Assembly: GCA_034687125.1 (NCBI GenBank)
Contig: JAQGBZ010000204.1
Location: 49,051-113,050 of the forward strand
From: Neelides folsomi
Taxonomy: Eukaryota; Arthropoda; Collembola; Neelipleona; Neelidae
Direction of reading: 5' to 3'
DNA length: 64,000 nucleotides
The position numbers were made by a program, and so were the translations under genes. Below the pieces are notes generated by a model. That model did no database searches. It saw only the letters and a list, made by a program, of their open reading frames with translations, and was not told where the DNA came from. This document shows positions 34,201-48,000 of the stretch, in pieces. The stretch's first letter is position 1. The number at the start of each line of letters is the position of its first letter.

Positions 34201-37200
34201 ATGGAGCCTTTAAGCAATTCTATTCCGACCTTTGTATGAATCTATGAGAAATGATGTCTGAGAGTCGAAATGGGCCGCAGATGTGAGATAAGGAGGGCAC
34301 AAGGGAGGGTCAATGGTAGTTGGAGAGGTCAGGAGGGTTTTTGATGATGAGAAAAGCAGCGGGAGGGCGGATGAACCTGACCTGCCCATTTACCCGCCAC
34401 CCACCAACCCCGCCCCTCAATTCCCAACGAACCATGAAGAAGTCTTTCACTTTCATTATTGTGGTTCTCATCAAACCTTTCTTGCAAGGACGAAGGACCA
34501 ATTGAGGATTTGACTATTTCCCCGGGTATTTCCTTTGGGCCCAGAATTTGTGAAGGTGGATGGTGGGTGAAATGGAAACGTTGATTCCCTTGGACCATTC
34601 CTCAAAACGGTATCCTATTTATCAATGACTCCGTGAGTCCCTGAGTTGCTCGACGAGGGTGAGAAGTTTTTTTCCCTTTATTTATCGGCCTCTTCTGGTA
34701 ATTTATGAGGGCAGGGGTTGGAGAAGAGGGAATTCCGACGACGCCTCCAACGTCGTCGCGGAGTGTTGAGGTCGAATGGCGGAAGAAGCGCCTTCTTCAA
34801 TTCCTAACTCACTTCCGTCTCGACTTTTCAAAGTTCGACTCGACGTGTTTGAAACGGCGGGGCGACGGAGTGGTCGCTCCACATGTCCCCAACGCTTCCC
34901 TCACCAAGTACTCACGGTAAGGATCGACTGCATCTCATGAATGTGAAATGAAGGCTTTCTTTTTTACGACCTCATCTACATTCTGGAATCAGGGTTAATC
35001 AATCCCCGAATATTGTACAATTTAAGGAGGAGGAATCGATCTCGGCCGAGGAACCGGTACGCAATGGCCCTTTACACCTGTCATGAAGGTTTCACCTTCC
35101 CGCCACAGTCGGCCGATCGGATGTTTTGCTCGAGAAACAAGTGGGTTGGACCAACGCCCGTTTGTCTCGAGAAAGGTACTTATCGTTACTCATTGTATTA
35201 GGACTAATTAACTAATTACCTAACTGGTTCTCCTCCCTTCTTCAGACCTTTACTTGAGAAATCCTCTGACCAAACTTCATTCATTTTCTTGTATCTATTC
35301 TCATACTCATATTTACTCGAGAAGATACAAATATGTGTAATACAAATTTCTAATATAAAACGATCAATGAGACTTGGTATAAGATACACAAATGTATATT
35401 TGTTACAAAATACATGTATTATTAAAACATATGCAAATAACAAGCTTGGGACAGAAGGACAGAACGAAACTTTTTATTTTTCACTAATTTCAAGTAAACA
35501 GTTTACATTTTTAGAATATTCTTCTAAAATATAATTTACACGCATGAATTTAACTTGTGATTATTACTAAAGGGACTGTGGACGAATGCCGTGACTGCGA
35601 TCAAACTTGCTCGCTCCACTCTGACGACAAGCTCCGATGTTCATGTTGGCCAGGGTTTGAAATGCGGAACTCGAGTTGTGTGGATGTGGACGAATGCGCT
35701 ACAGAGAACGGCGGGTGTTCGGGTACTTGTTTCAACAAGCCTGGGTCGTTTCAATGCTTCTGCCCTTCGGGATATCAAGTGGGGCCTAATGGGAAAGTTT
35801 GCCTCGATCGAAACGAATGTCTGTTGAGAAATGGTCACGGCCCGTGTCAAGACACATGTGAGAACACGCCAGGAAGCTACATTTGTTCTTGTGCAAACAT
35901 TCAAGGAACCAAACTAGCCACTGACAAAGTATTTATTAATAGATAAAAAATAATATTCTACATATTAAACGTATTAAATATATATATATTAATTTAACTT
36001 TAATATCTATATGACAAAATATTAAAATTTATTTATAATAATCAAATATTTATTCTCAAACTTTCCAGCATTCTTGTGAAGACGTGAACGAATGCGAAGA
36101 AGAGGGAAATTTCGGTTGTTCTCACCTTTGTCTCAACACATTTGGAAATGCATTTTGTGCTTGTAGAAAAGGTTCCATCCTTTCGACCGTCGACTATAAA
36201 ACATGTTTGTCTGAAGAAGAAGAAGAACCTGAAAATCTCCTCGTCTCTCCCGAATGTCCTCCTGGATCCGATCCTGACCCCGATGATCCGAGAATTTGCG
36301 TTGAACACGAAGATTGTTCAGTTCAAAATGGAGGTTGCGAACACACTTGCGTCTCTTCTGGATCCTTTCGCTTCTGCTCTTGTCGTCCCGGATTTGAACT
36401 TCTTAATGAAACGGCTTGCATTGACCTAAACGAATGTCTGATTGAAAACGGGGGATGCGGACAAGAATGCCAAAATCTCATTGGTTCGTTCCTTTGCAGT
36501 TGCCGGGATGGATTTCTCATTGATGGAGACAAGAAAGGCTGCAAAGGTTAAATTAATAATATGATTTTCGTTTACAATTGTTAAATAGTTAAATAATTGC
36601 ACAAACAAAATATAATTTTAATATGAATTTATGTATTTAGCAATGGTTTGTGAAGAACCGATGATTTTGGGGAATTCAACTGGATGGGAATGCGAAAATC
36701 AGGAGGTCGACGCTTCCACCCGAACGCCTCAACTTGTTGTTGGAACAATTTGTGCCCTTCGCTGCTCTCACGGCTTCATGGTGAGGAACAGCGGAAACGA
36801 CGTGGACAACTCGGGATTGTCCTCAGAGACAATTTACTGTTCAAGCGAGGGAAAATGGTCACCTTCGGAATATATCAATTCCTCACCTTGTCTTTCGGCC
36901 ACTTGTGACGAACTTGAAGAACCAAGAGATGGATCGCTGTTTCCGCCCACTTGTCGTTCCTCCCGTGTTACCCTCAACACTCAATGTCTCCTCATTTGTG
37001 CAGAAGGGTTTTATCCGAAGAACGGGAGAATTCGAACTTGTTCCAAAGGTTTTAAATGGTTTCCTGAAGACCAGCCTGAATGCATCCCGGTCCCGTCAAC
37101 CCCAAGGCCTTACATTCATTGTCCTTCCGACATTGAGATAGATTTAAAGCCTGGAGCTTCATCGGCGTATGTTAAAATTCCTCAACCACAAGCTAATATG

Positions 37201-38154
37201 GATTGGTACAGGTGAGAAAATGATCTGTACATCTAACACAGATATAATATCATGAATCCAATACACTTCTATATTACAAGTGATCAATTTTCAAAAATTA
37301 TTTTTATTCATTTGAAGATATGTCGAGGCTGATCCCTCATGGGCTAAAAATCTTGAATCCGACGTTCCAGCTGGAGTTACCCAAGTTCATTTTACTGCTA
37401 GAAGTCCAATGACCAACGATAGCGCTTCATGTCATTTCAAAATCCACGTAGTTGGTGATAACTTATTCCTAGTTAATTATTATATTAAATAAAAATATCT
37501 GTAATTACGAAGAATGGCCTATTTCAGATTGTTAAGTTTAAATTCATCATATTAGAGGTTAGACTCATTGAAGTTTAACTATCTGTATTATTCTGTTCAT
37601 AATTAAGATCGAGAAGCTCCTCGGGTTCATGGATGCCCAACATCTTTTGAAATTCGTCTTGGACGTGGAGAGTCGTCGAGGGAAGTTTGGTGGTCCGAGC
37701 CAAAATTCAGCGACAATGTGAAGCTCCATTATGTCCAACAATCTCATTCTCCAGGGCATCTTCTCTCAAGGGGAACTCATCACATCACGTTCCTTGCTGG
37801 AGACGCGGAAGGAAACAAAGCCCGATGTTCTTTCACTATCACGCTTCATGGTCAAATTGATCTCATAATAATTTTATTTCCTCACAGTTTGGGATTTCTT
37901 AAATTGTGCTAATTCAATATTATGTCACTTCAACAGGACACGATGATTTGGACGATTATTCCTTTTATCAATCTGGAGCTCCATATCGTCACATGGTCAT
38001 CTGTCCCAATCTGAAGACCGGGAGGTGGACGGTTCATTACGCTTATTTTCTCCCACCCGGATGTCGCTATCACAGCCAAGGACTTTTCTCAAAACTCTTC
38101 AAACAGAACACGCTCCGACATGCAATACCAAGAATACGAAGAAGGATCTTTTGA
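31209..38154 (+). CDS. Secreted Sushi/EGF/HYR multidomain extracellular protein
   Basis: Nine exons with agreeing phases: 31209-31290, 34715-34916, 35027-35175, 35573-35928, 36069-36546, 36641-37211, 37318-37454, 37608-37850, 37937-38154; 811 residues. Exon 1 codes a signal peptide (LALFFLVIFASLS). Domains in order: one Sushi/CCP (about 72-143, YTCHEGF and KWVGPTPVC), then six EGF-like modules (145-421), four of them calcium-binding type (DVDEC, DRNEC, DVNEC, DLNEC). Two further CCP-like modules (424-590) are followed by two HYR domains (about 592-738; the second has FLAGDAEGNKARCSF) and a basic tail. Such proteins act in matrix or cell-surface adhesion. It resembles SVEP1-type mosaics but lacks VWA and pentraxin. 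The exon 3 acceptor and the donor at 37851 (GTCAAA) are the least certain joints. Confidence 0.82.
31291..34714. other. Large GC-raised first intron of the Sushi/EGF/HYR gene
   Basis: 3.4 kb separate the signal-peptide exon from the rest. Composition is distinctly less AT-rich than in the other noncoding DNA here, and CG dinucleotides are frequent, especially 31560-32700 and 34260-34700. Many open frames on both strands (for example 31670-31933, 32215-32487, 34329-34598) result from this composition. None shows a domain or consistent splicing. The intron may hold enhancers or alternative first exons. Confidence 0.5.
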
Positions 38155-40430
38155 TCTCTCTCAATGCCCTACATCTCATTTTTTTATAATTTTATGGAGG
38201 TAAATGTTTCTATTTATTTATTATGTTTTACAATTATGTATCAATGTAATATAATTTTATAACTGTAATGTATTTATTTATTTATGCATTCTTTTTTTCA
38301 TTTTTCAATGTTGTTCAATTGTTTTGTTGCATTTATCACAAACGTACAATTATATACCAAATTTCCTATATAATAAATACCTAGATATAATATTTCAAAT
38401 AATGAGTAAGTTAGGCTTATTGTTAGTTAATAAGAAATAAACTATTTGTAATTAAACACCTCAAGTTTTACGATGCATTTTTGTGTAATGTTAATATGCA
38501 AATGGCCATATGAACACTTTTTGTAGTGTAGGAATTTGTCTTTATTTTAATTAAAAAAGTTTTAATATCTAAAGTACTTTACATTTTAAATATAATTGTA
38601 TGATCGATGAGTCTAATAAGATGTACTGATATATTTCTCTTAGGGTTCATCCATATATTACGTCATTTGATCATGATTAATTATCATTCACCACTCATTA
38701 ACATTATATTTTAATGAGAAATTATTTACGCTGATTCTTTAGACGCATACTGTATTCTATTTCTTAAAGGTATACTACAAATATATTGTAGCTTGTAGAA
38801 TCTTGATCTTAAATATGCATAATACATTCATGTACTACTACTTACTTATAAGACAGATATGCATTTTGAATAATCTCCACGTGATTTCTCTATAAAATAT
38901 CCTTTCTTAAGTCAGATTTATGATAACAGAAATATTTTTTGTAAAATTGAAATTTTAGCTTTTGATCTCAAATCATACTAATCATTAATCATTTATACTA
39001 AATACATATACATAGTATAAATGTTCATATTAATTTAAACATCGTTCGCATTTAGATTCCATACATAGTGAAACATTATTAAATCTTCTTAATGCCTTCA
39101 ACATGACTCGATTGATAAAATGTTAGAGTTTCATTTTTGATATTAGTGGTCGAGATAAAGACAATCAATGTAAAAATGCGTCCTGATAACTTCGCAACAT
39201 TCTATATTAAATATAATTGAACAGAGCTTAAAGGAAAATCCTTCAACTCTCCACCAGAGTTCAACAATATTTTCTTTTGACATTTGTAATAGAAAATGTC
39301 ATGAACCAGAAGTGTGTTCAGATCGCATAAATTAACTGGAGATTGCAATAAGAAAAAAGGGTGACATGACATACATAGTATCTAAGTTATACAGATATAT
39401 CTACTTACTACACGTAATAAATGTATGTAATAAACGTAGGATTTGATATGAAGAAAGCCAAATCTCTTTGCTTTGGAATGAATAAACTTCAGTTTCTCCA
39501 TTGTAGTTTACTGCTAAATTATCATTTACAGATGGATCATATGTCAATGTTGATGACTTTCTCAATTCATTTTTATCTTCAATGAATTTTCGTAAACGAA
39601 TCACTCACTATCAATTTCATGAATCAGTGCACTTTAGAACTTTAACCTTCAAAGCCAATTGAATTTATTTTCATTTTGATGCTTCGTATAAATCGTATAT
39701 ATTCACAGAAGAAATCTATGGAACTTGTCAATTAATAAGCTTGAGTTATGCTTATTTATAAGAATAGGTCTAAAAACGTTAAATCAAATGCAACTACTTT
39801 AATTTATATACAAATTGTATATATGTGCGTATAGTATCAGTATATACCATATTATGGTATATACTTAACATTTTGTTATAATGGATAATATATCTAAATA
39901 TAGTATGTATTCACATGTGTACTCTACTTGCTTACATTTAGATTAATATTTGTAACTTTTTGAATGGATGGTAATTTTCATGGAGGAATTCTTTCAAGAC
40001 TGCGTTATTCTTAAATACTATATAAATACCTGAATAGCTAATGTGTATTTGTATTTGGGTTAAATTGAAAAACATCATTTTCATCTTATAACAAATATGA
40101 TATTTCTAAAAGATGTTATATTGTATTTCGACAAATTACATTTGTGAAAATTATTGTTTTGGAATGAATCTGAAGCATTAGGATTTGGACAAATTATCCA
40201 CATAAAAACTTGTAGCATGTCCAAGTATACTAAATCATATAAATCTCATTCTGGGAAGATGTGTTTAAAATGGTTATTAATTCTTTGCCAATGATATTAA
40301 AAAAGTGAAGAGAGTGAAAAACAAATATTGAATGGCTGTGTGGAAGATTGTGGTTGAGGAGCTTCAGGACTTGAAGCATGAGTTCCTTGTAATATAAATA
40401 TATAAATTTAGGATAATAGGATCGAGTGCT
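38155..40430. other. 3' flank and AT-rich spacer
   Basis: Contains the 3' UTR of the preceding gene and no supported gene. The 67-codon minus frame at 39401-39604 reads protein-like in part (TYDPSVNDNLAVNYNGETEV) but has no recognised domain. I leave it uncalled. Confidence 0.45.
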
Positions 40431-42085
40431 GTTGGTGTGTGTGTTGGTTGCAGAAGAGGGGAATGTGTGAATTGGTGTGGTAGACGACGGTTCTTCTTGT
40501 CTTTGGGCCGAGAGCCATGGAGCTTCTCTCAAATATCCTCGCGTACTTTTTATAATCCAAGGTCGTTGATGAGGGACCATATTACACATTCAAATGGATG
40601 GATTTTTTACATCGCCCCTCGTCCGAATCTCCTCCTCTCCCTCCAACGACGATGAACGTGATGCTGCCGGTGCTCTTGGGGCTGGAGAACGACTTGGAAT
40701 AATAAAAATCGAAAGTCTTCACCAAATCACATTTTCGTCCTGACTCGTGACGATTCAACCTGGCAGCCCAACAACAACAATCTTGTCTATAAATAAGCCC
40801 ACCTTCATTCCCCCCAAAATCCTCCAACAATTAAGAGAAAATACATTTTTATATGAGGGAGAGTTCGTGGAGATATATTCATTTCCTTTACTATGCCCCA
40901 TTAATATTATATACTTTAATATTATAATATAAACATTGAGCTTATGTTTACTATGTATATTATTTCTAAATTTATTCCGTTGATACACAAAGTAGATTTG
41001 TCATCTTTAAACCGCACACTCCTACCCTACATCACATGCTTGCATATCTTGTTCAAAATATGTGAATAACTTCAAGGTCTTTCAAACTCTGCATTTTTTC
41101 TCAATTTGAAGTAGCAAATTCCAAGTGAGATTTTCAAAATCTCGTCAATCACTTGGTAGCATGTTGGTCGAACGAGGAGGAGAATAAAAAAGATTATATG
41201 GAGGGATCTATAGAATGAATTGTCTCGAGTGTAGATAATAAAAAATGAAAAAGTTTAAATCCATTTCATACATAAGAAAAGGTAGATTCATCAATATTTA
41301 CCCAATCTGTTAGAGAAGATACAATATAATACGAGGGATTGTATATATATAACAACTAATGCATATCTGTAGGTATTCATATAGTAGGTGATGAAAGTAA
41401 TGGTAGGTGAGGGAAGATGTGTAGAGAGAAATGGTTAACTACTTGCAGATACAATGTACATTAAGAATGTGAGTTGTACATATACAATGTATTTATTTTA
41501 ACAATATTGCAATTGAGGTTTTCTCTCTCCAGCAGTGTGTTGGTAAATGTATAATTTGATATATGCATTCTGAGATGAGCCTCCACGTCGAGTGGAGCAG
41601 GAATCCTTTGGTTCGTGTATAAAAATGTTATATGGAAGCCTTCCCATCCACTCTCATTCTGATTGAGCGAGTCTGCAGAATTCAAGGTTGACGTTTTTTT
41701 GAGGCAGGTTCTTCAGAAGTCTCCTATGCCCATTCCCTCACCTACTACTCTCCTCTCATTCCCGCACTAGGCTATATATTCATCCACCTCCGAATTTATC
41801 TTGACCTAACCCTTTCCCACTCCCGACATTCCCGAGCTGATGAATGTGGGCCGAAGATGGGGAGATGGGAACAGTTAATGCACCCGGGCTTTACTCCTCC
41901 ACGAATGTGCCCGGGAGTTGATTGGGTCTTTCGAGGAAAGAGAGTGAAGGGCCGGGTCCTTGAAGGGCAACTCCTGACTTGTCGGTAATGGACGTAGGTC
42001 ATGGCGAGGATGGTGGTGGTGGTGGTGGGTTTGCGTTCGCGTTGCTCCTCTCTTCCACTCCTTCCCCAGTCGGCGAGCTGAGAAG
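40431..42085. other. Upstream region of the PAR bZIP gene
   Basis: Patches of mixed, GC-richer sequence (about 40430-40850 and 41560-42085) within AT-rich DNA fit promoter and 5' UTR. A 16-codon ATG frame at 40652-40702 could be an upstream ORF. A TATA-like GCTATATATTC is at about 41770-41780. A GGT run (about 42010-42028) lies just before the coding start. Confidence 0.4.
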
Positions 42086-45000
42086 ATGAGCGGTCCCGAG
42101 CTGTCGTCGGCCCAGGACGTTCGCTGGAGAAACTACCATCATTTGATCAGAACCCAACAGCAGATACATCTTCAGATCCAGCAACAACGTCACCACCACA
42201 TCCAAAGTAACAACACACCGCTCAGCCTATTTTGAGGTTCCCAAGGCCCACCCGGTTTTTCATATACCTTTTGGCACAACACACGTCCACACACACAAGA
42301 AATCTCTCAGTCACTCGCTCGTCCTCTCCCAAATCCCTCATATCTTTCATTCCTTCCCAAGTACTTGATTCATTAGGCCCTACTAACCAGTGCAGCCCCA
42401 ACTTATTTAAAATCCATTATTTAAAAGTAGTATTGAACCAAGTAAGATTAATTGTAATGAGAATTGTTCCTCGGCGTCGCGAATTGCCCATGGTGCGGCG
42501 TGGAGTCGTAGGGCAAGTTTGAAGATGTTCAGAAGGGCAGCACGCGGTGAGGAGCTGATTCACATAAATACATAGAGAGATTTCAATTTCCTCCCTCTCA
42601 TCCACTCAACTGCTCCATTTAATATATTGAGGCTCTTGAAATGATATCATATCTCACCTTATAAAATATATCTTCTTATATACCCATATAGAATAAATTT
42701 TATCCTCATCATTCAATTATCAGTCTCAACACTCCGCCCTAAAGACCCATTGTAAAAATCCATTTTTTATCTCTCAGCGAATAATTAATATATTGGGCCT
42801 CATTTGCCACTCGCTCAATCATCCAATAAATCCTCATTGAAGAGATTTAGTAGAGATAATAAAATACCCATTTCATCATTTAATATGCAACTGCAGCAGG
42901 TGACCCGTTGCAGAATAGATTTATGATACTGGAGATGATGTAAAAATTACCTCTGGTCCGTTGAATTGGCCAGACAGGTAGAGTTTTACTTTTAACTTTG
43001 AGGTGTATATGCATCGAGTCTGACTGTCCATTAATACTCGGAGCTTTTTGTTAAAATATGATCGAAGGTTATGAGGGCTGAGGTATAGAAGCGAATTTGA
43101 TCGCTATGCTGTGCCATTACTCTTCTGCTTTAATATCATGTGCAGGTAGTTTAGTTGTGAATTAAATTCCTGCATTTTGTGCATCGATTATTTATTTACT
43201 CTGTCTGAAGGGAAGACAGACGACGTGGAAGCCTGTGGCTTTAGAGGTCGAGCGCATTCATATATAGACCATATTATAATTATAAGACCTTATTAATTAT
43301 TCAAACATTCGTTTTTGAGTTCAATTGTTTTAAAAACTGGGCTTGTTTCACATGGCCCATCAATAGATGAACGTATATTGAAATGAACATTGGATTTGAA
43401 AAAGGCAGATATAAATGATACAGATTGTAACATATGGAATAGGAAGTACACAAAAGTTCCGCATTGATTGGTGTGAAGTGAATACTTCTAATAATACGCC
43501 TATTTCCGCTCTGAGACCATTGAAAGGATGATTAAGGGAACATTTGGATAAACTTTTTTAATGAGCGGTGAGTGAATGATTTAACCAACTTTAAGAATCT
43601 CGGAGAAATTGGAGACAGGAATAAATAGTGCAACTTAAATGATTAGATGTATTAATACTTTTTGGTCTGTGCATACAACACATGGGCATTTCATGATTTT
43701 ATGAATAGGCATAATATGTATCTCGCATAGCTAATCATTTAATCATGTTGAGGAATCAATGGGCGAAGGTTAAGGGTAAATTGACGGTCCGCGTGCATTA
43801 TATTAAAACACTTCCTTTCTCGGATAACCAAATGTGTTTCCTCTCACATTCATGTACTTTATAAACATTGAAAATAAATATTTACTAGTTATATCCGTGT
43901 ATATAAGGTATACATATAAGGCAAACTGTTCTGTATTGCATTGCGGACGTTGTGGTAGTCGGCGTCGTGGAATCCGGGGTTTTTTGTTGAAAAAATCCCA
44001 CTTATTCCCATTCAATGAAAAGGAGTCGGAGTTTCAAGGACTTTATTTTATTAATCGACTCGCTGCCCGAATGACCATTTGGGAATCTGAAATCCTCAGG
44101 CTTGATCCAACTTATTGATGGAAAAATAAGCCATTGGAGATTTTCAGACATTAAAATAATTTTTGTACAATATTTAGTCAATTTATACAAATTTATGCCA
44201 AACTAATATAAACTAAACTTTAAAGCCAATATGCACATTAGATATAATCATTTATGCACTTTTGACCAAAATTGATTGATAGAACGCGATAGCTAGAAAC
44301 GAAATATTTAAAACATATTGATTTATATAAAATGTACACGGTAGAATGAAATGATTCGAGATAATTTCTACACCAGTATTGTTAAAACTTAAATCCCCAT
44401 TAGCACGCATTTCTCACCCTTTTCTCCCAACAATTATGGTTATAATCAAATGGCGTTTTACAACTAACGCTAATTCATTTACACACGTTGAGAACAAAGA
44501 GTTTATTTACATTTATGAGATTTTCACATCATTTTAGAATGCAAAGTGTATCATGTGGGGTCGGTTATTGTATCAACTTTAACACGTTGTTATTCATTCA
44601 TGGGTCATTTCAAATGCTAAAGAGCATACACAATTTTAATGAAATTATCACCATCCAAGTAATTATGCTGAATTCTCATTTTATAAATTAATCAATTTGG
44701 ATTGTTTTTCCCAATTAACATTCAATTCTTTCCTTTGAGATGACGAGATGAGTAATTGGTTAATTATTGATTATAAAATAGAACCCTCGGATTCTCAACT
44801 TTATAAGGGAGTTTGCCTGCAATGAGTTTGAGAGGCTGAGTTTGACTTTTAAGTGTTATTGTAGGGTTAAGAGTGAAGGTCGCAGGTGTAATGTGGAGGC
44901 TTAGCAGGTTGCTTTTTTTCCGTTTAAAGACCCCTTTTTATGCCCTCGGGTCTTATATTAGTCTAACAATTCGGAGTAATTTGACTAACTAACAAATGTT

Positions 45001-48000
45001 TTAAATTGCAATTGTACATGTTTAAATATATGCCTAAGTGAGTGGGATATATAGGGATATACATATGTTCTTATATATATGGTATAGATGTCTTTAACCA
45101 TGGTTTTGTATCCCTATTAAACGTACATGTTAGTATATGAATTACTTGAGCATAAATACTTTAATACATACTTGGTAGTACATAACAAATATTATATATT
45201 TTATGTGTGCTGAAATGAAAGATGTTTTTTCCTTCTTTGACTCAACTCGAAAAGAAACTCAATTTCTCTTTAATATTATTATTACATTGTAAACTTTCTT
45301 GGAAGATTTACAGAGAACTCTCAATTTGTTGGACTCGACTGGAATTTTCCAAAATTTCAATTGAAAAGTTGATTTTCTAATTTGGGTATAAAAGTAAGGT
45401 TGAGCTTTATTTAAAACTTGTCATTTTAAAAATGACCCATATTTTTTATTGACATACATGTATCTCATGTTCGCGTGGATCGGTCTAGAATTCATTATTT
45501 GCTTCTTCATATTTTATTCATTTATATTGGGGACTCAGTCAAAACATTGTCAATTTGATAGGCACAATCTTAATATCGGAACTCCCATCTTATTGCGTGT
45601 TCCGATCTTGTATCTTTCATTGACAGGAAATAATGATAAACCTTTCAATAGCCATACATAAAATATATCTGTAATTACAACAATTTCATTCAGGTTTCCA
45701 ATGTCCAGCTATTACCTATACGAAGTCTGGGTCTGAGCCATGAATAATTATAAGTTACCTGTATTGATTGCTCGATATATTCAATACACAAGTTTGCACG
45801 GATAAATGATTGAGTTGTAAATATTATTGGATAAATTTGCTCAGATTATTAAATATTCAAATGAATTTTTCGTCAGTGTGCCATCTTTACATAATGGATG
45901 TTCTTTTCTATCAGTCATGAAGGCCAATCAAAAATGCATTTTCCCAACGGGGCATCATCATAAAATGATATTTTTTATTAAATCGCTGTGGCTATTAAAG
46001 TAAATACTTTAACGGCCCTGCATTGATTTCCAATATAACTATTTAGCTTGTCTAGACTTCTTTTGTCACGATAGAATTTTTGATGGCCAAATTAAAATGT
46101 GCAAAAATCATAATTTTCAAAAACACGCTATATGCAGATACATACATAGTACAAATACGGGTGTATTTAACTACTTACATACCGTTTTTATACAGAACAA
46201 TGTTAGTAATTGTAGGGACTTTTTACAAATAGCGTTGTAAAACATAATTTCAATGCATGTAAATCTATATGCAAATATTATTTAAGTATAGAATATGAAG
46301 GGATAAGGAAGATCTAATGAAAGAGACAAAGAGTAAAAAAAGAAATTTTGTTTAATGTAATAAAAGATTTAGTTGTGCGAAATGAAGGTCATTTCTCTTC
46401 ATCTGTTTAACTATGAAATGGTAAGTTGAGTTCAGGGCAGGTCATTAATAAATATTATTGTAAGTGCAGAACACCAAATAATAAATGTGCCATCTTTTTA
46501 TCTTCAAACACGATCTTAATCCCTTGTATACGCACTTGAGACTAAAGTATGTAAGGGTGTAGTAAGAAAAATAACATTGAACACATATCTTTCATAGGTA
46601 GCTTGTATATTAATTGCAAAGGAATTTTTAAGTATAATATAAATAGGTATACGAGAAACGCTGGATGATAAAATGACAAGTTGATACTTGTATAATATTC
46701 TTAACAAATTTCCAAATTATCCGGCACTTGCAACATTTCTCAATTAGAAAATGCAAATCTCAATCAAGTGAAGCGAAATTGATCTCTTTTATTTCCCCAC
46801 ATTGAAAGTTAAAAACTTGATTGTAAACTTTAATCTCTTTATAATGAAATTCAATTTCACTTTGAACAATGAAATGCCTTAATGAAGCAATAGTATTTAT
46901 AAATTTTATGATACTTTAAATTATTATTAATTAAGTGTTACTGCCTACCTGTATATCAGTCGGTATAAGGTAATGCAAATAAGCAAATATTCTACATACA
47001 TAGCATATATGTTTTACATGCAGACTTTATTCAGTTTACCTTAGTTATAAACAGTCAAAAACTCCTTTGTACATATACTTTTAATATTATGAATTAAAAG
47101 TCTAATTGCTCGTCATTTAATTAGACGCTCAAAGGAAAGAGGAATTTGGAATAAGAGAATGAGAATTGGTTTTTAAAAGGAGAGTTACTCAGCATTTTAC
47201 AAGAGCTTTTTAATAATATTATTAACCAACTAACTAAAGACTCTATGGTGCAAAAATGATTATCTGAGTACGTGCGATTTAAGATGAGAAAAAGTTTTGA
47301 CCTTGGAGCGCCTTCATTGTCGAAATCTTTTTCATTCCTCCAGGATGGAAGATAAAAAAATATATTTTCACAATCATCATCGTCGTATTTCATTGTCATT
47401 CGAATAGGATGGTCAACAAATAATGGTCAATTATTTAAAAGTACTGCGGGATATAAGAAATATTATTTTCTTTTAATTTTTCTTATTTGCCCCTCCGCTA
47501 TTTTTTCACCTTCAAAAACCAATGGTTTTCAAATGAAGAGCTTCATCATAAAAAGGATACTAGACATCGTCTACAATATATTTAACATTCATATATCATA
47601 TAACATATGAACATAAGTTGATAATTGTCATGAAATCGTAATGATCTAATGAGAATGATTAATGAATAATAACAAAATTATTGGGTCGTTGTCATTAGGC
47701 ATTAATAGACATGTAAGCATAAAAATATCAAAAATTACTAACAGTCAGCATACTAAATTTTTAGTATCAATTTGGTAACTTCCTGAGATGAGTTGAAAAG
47801 TTGGTAGATTTTACAAGGACTTGAGTATTTGTATGTCAATACCGATACTACTTATATTGCTTTATTACATATTATACATAATTATGTAATATTAAACATA
47901 GGTATTTATATAAAAATTCACATACCAGATATTCATATATTTTGGATCCATTTTGTATGGACTATGGAAGCTATTTGAAATTTTTACTATTGAGGAAGGT

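Noticed and set aside
34438..34505. Short ORF with signal-peptide-like start (MKKSFTFIIVVLIKPF)
   Set aside because: Only 22 codons, ending at once after the hydrophobic stretch, with no donor that would extend it. Treated as chance within intron 1.
31670..34598. Many frames of 60-95 codons on both strands
   Set aside because: They lie in the GC-raised intron 1 of the Sushi/EGF/HYR gene, where stops are rarer. None has a domain or matches the phase of the flanking exons.
39401..39604. 67-codon minus-strand frame
   Set aside because: Partly protein-like but no domain, no flanking exon and low complexity. Not enough to call a gene.
47121..47399. 92-codon minus-strand frame in the PAR bZIP intron
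   Set aside because: The first third looks protein-like, but the rest is AT-driven and no domain or splice partner is seen.
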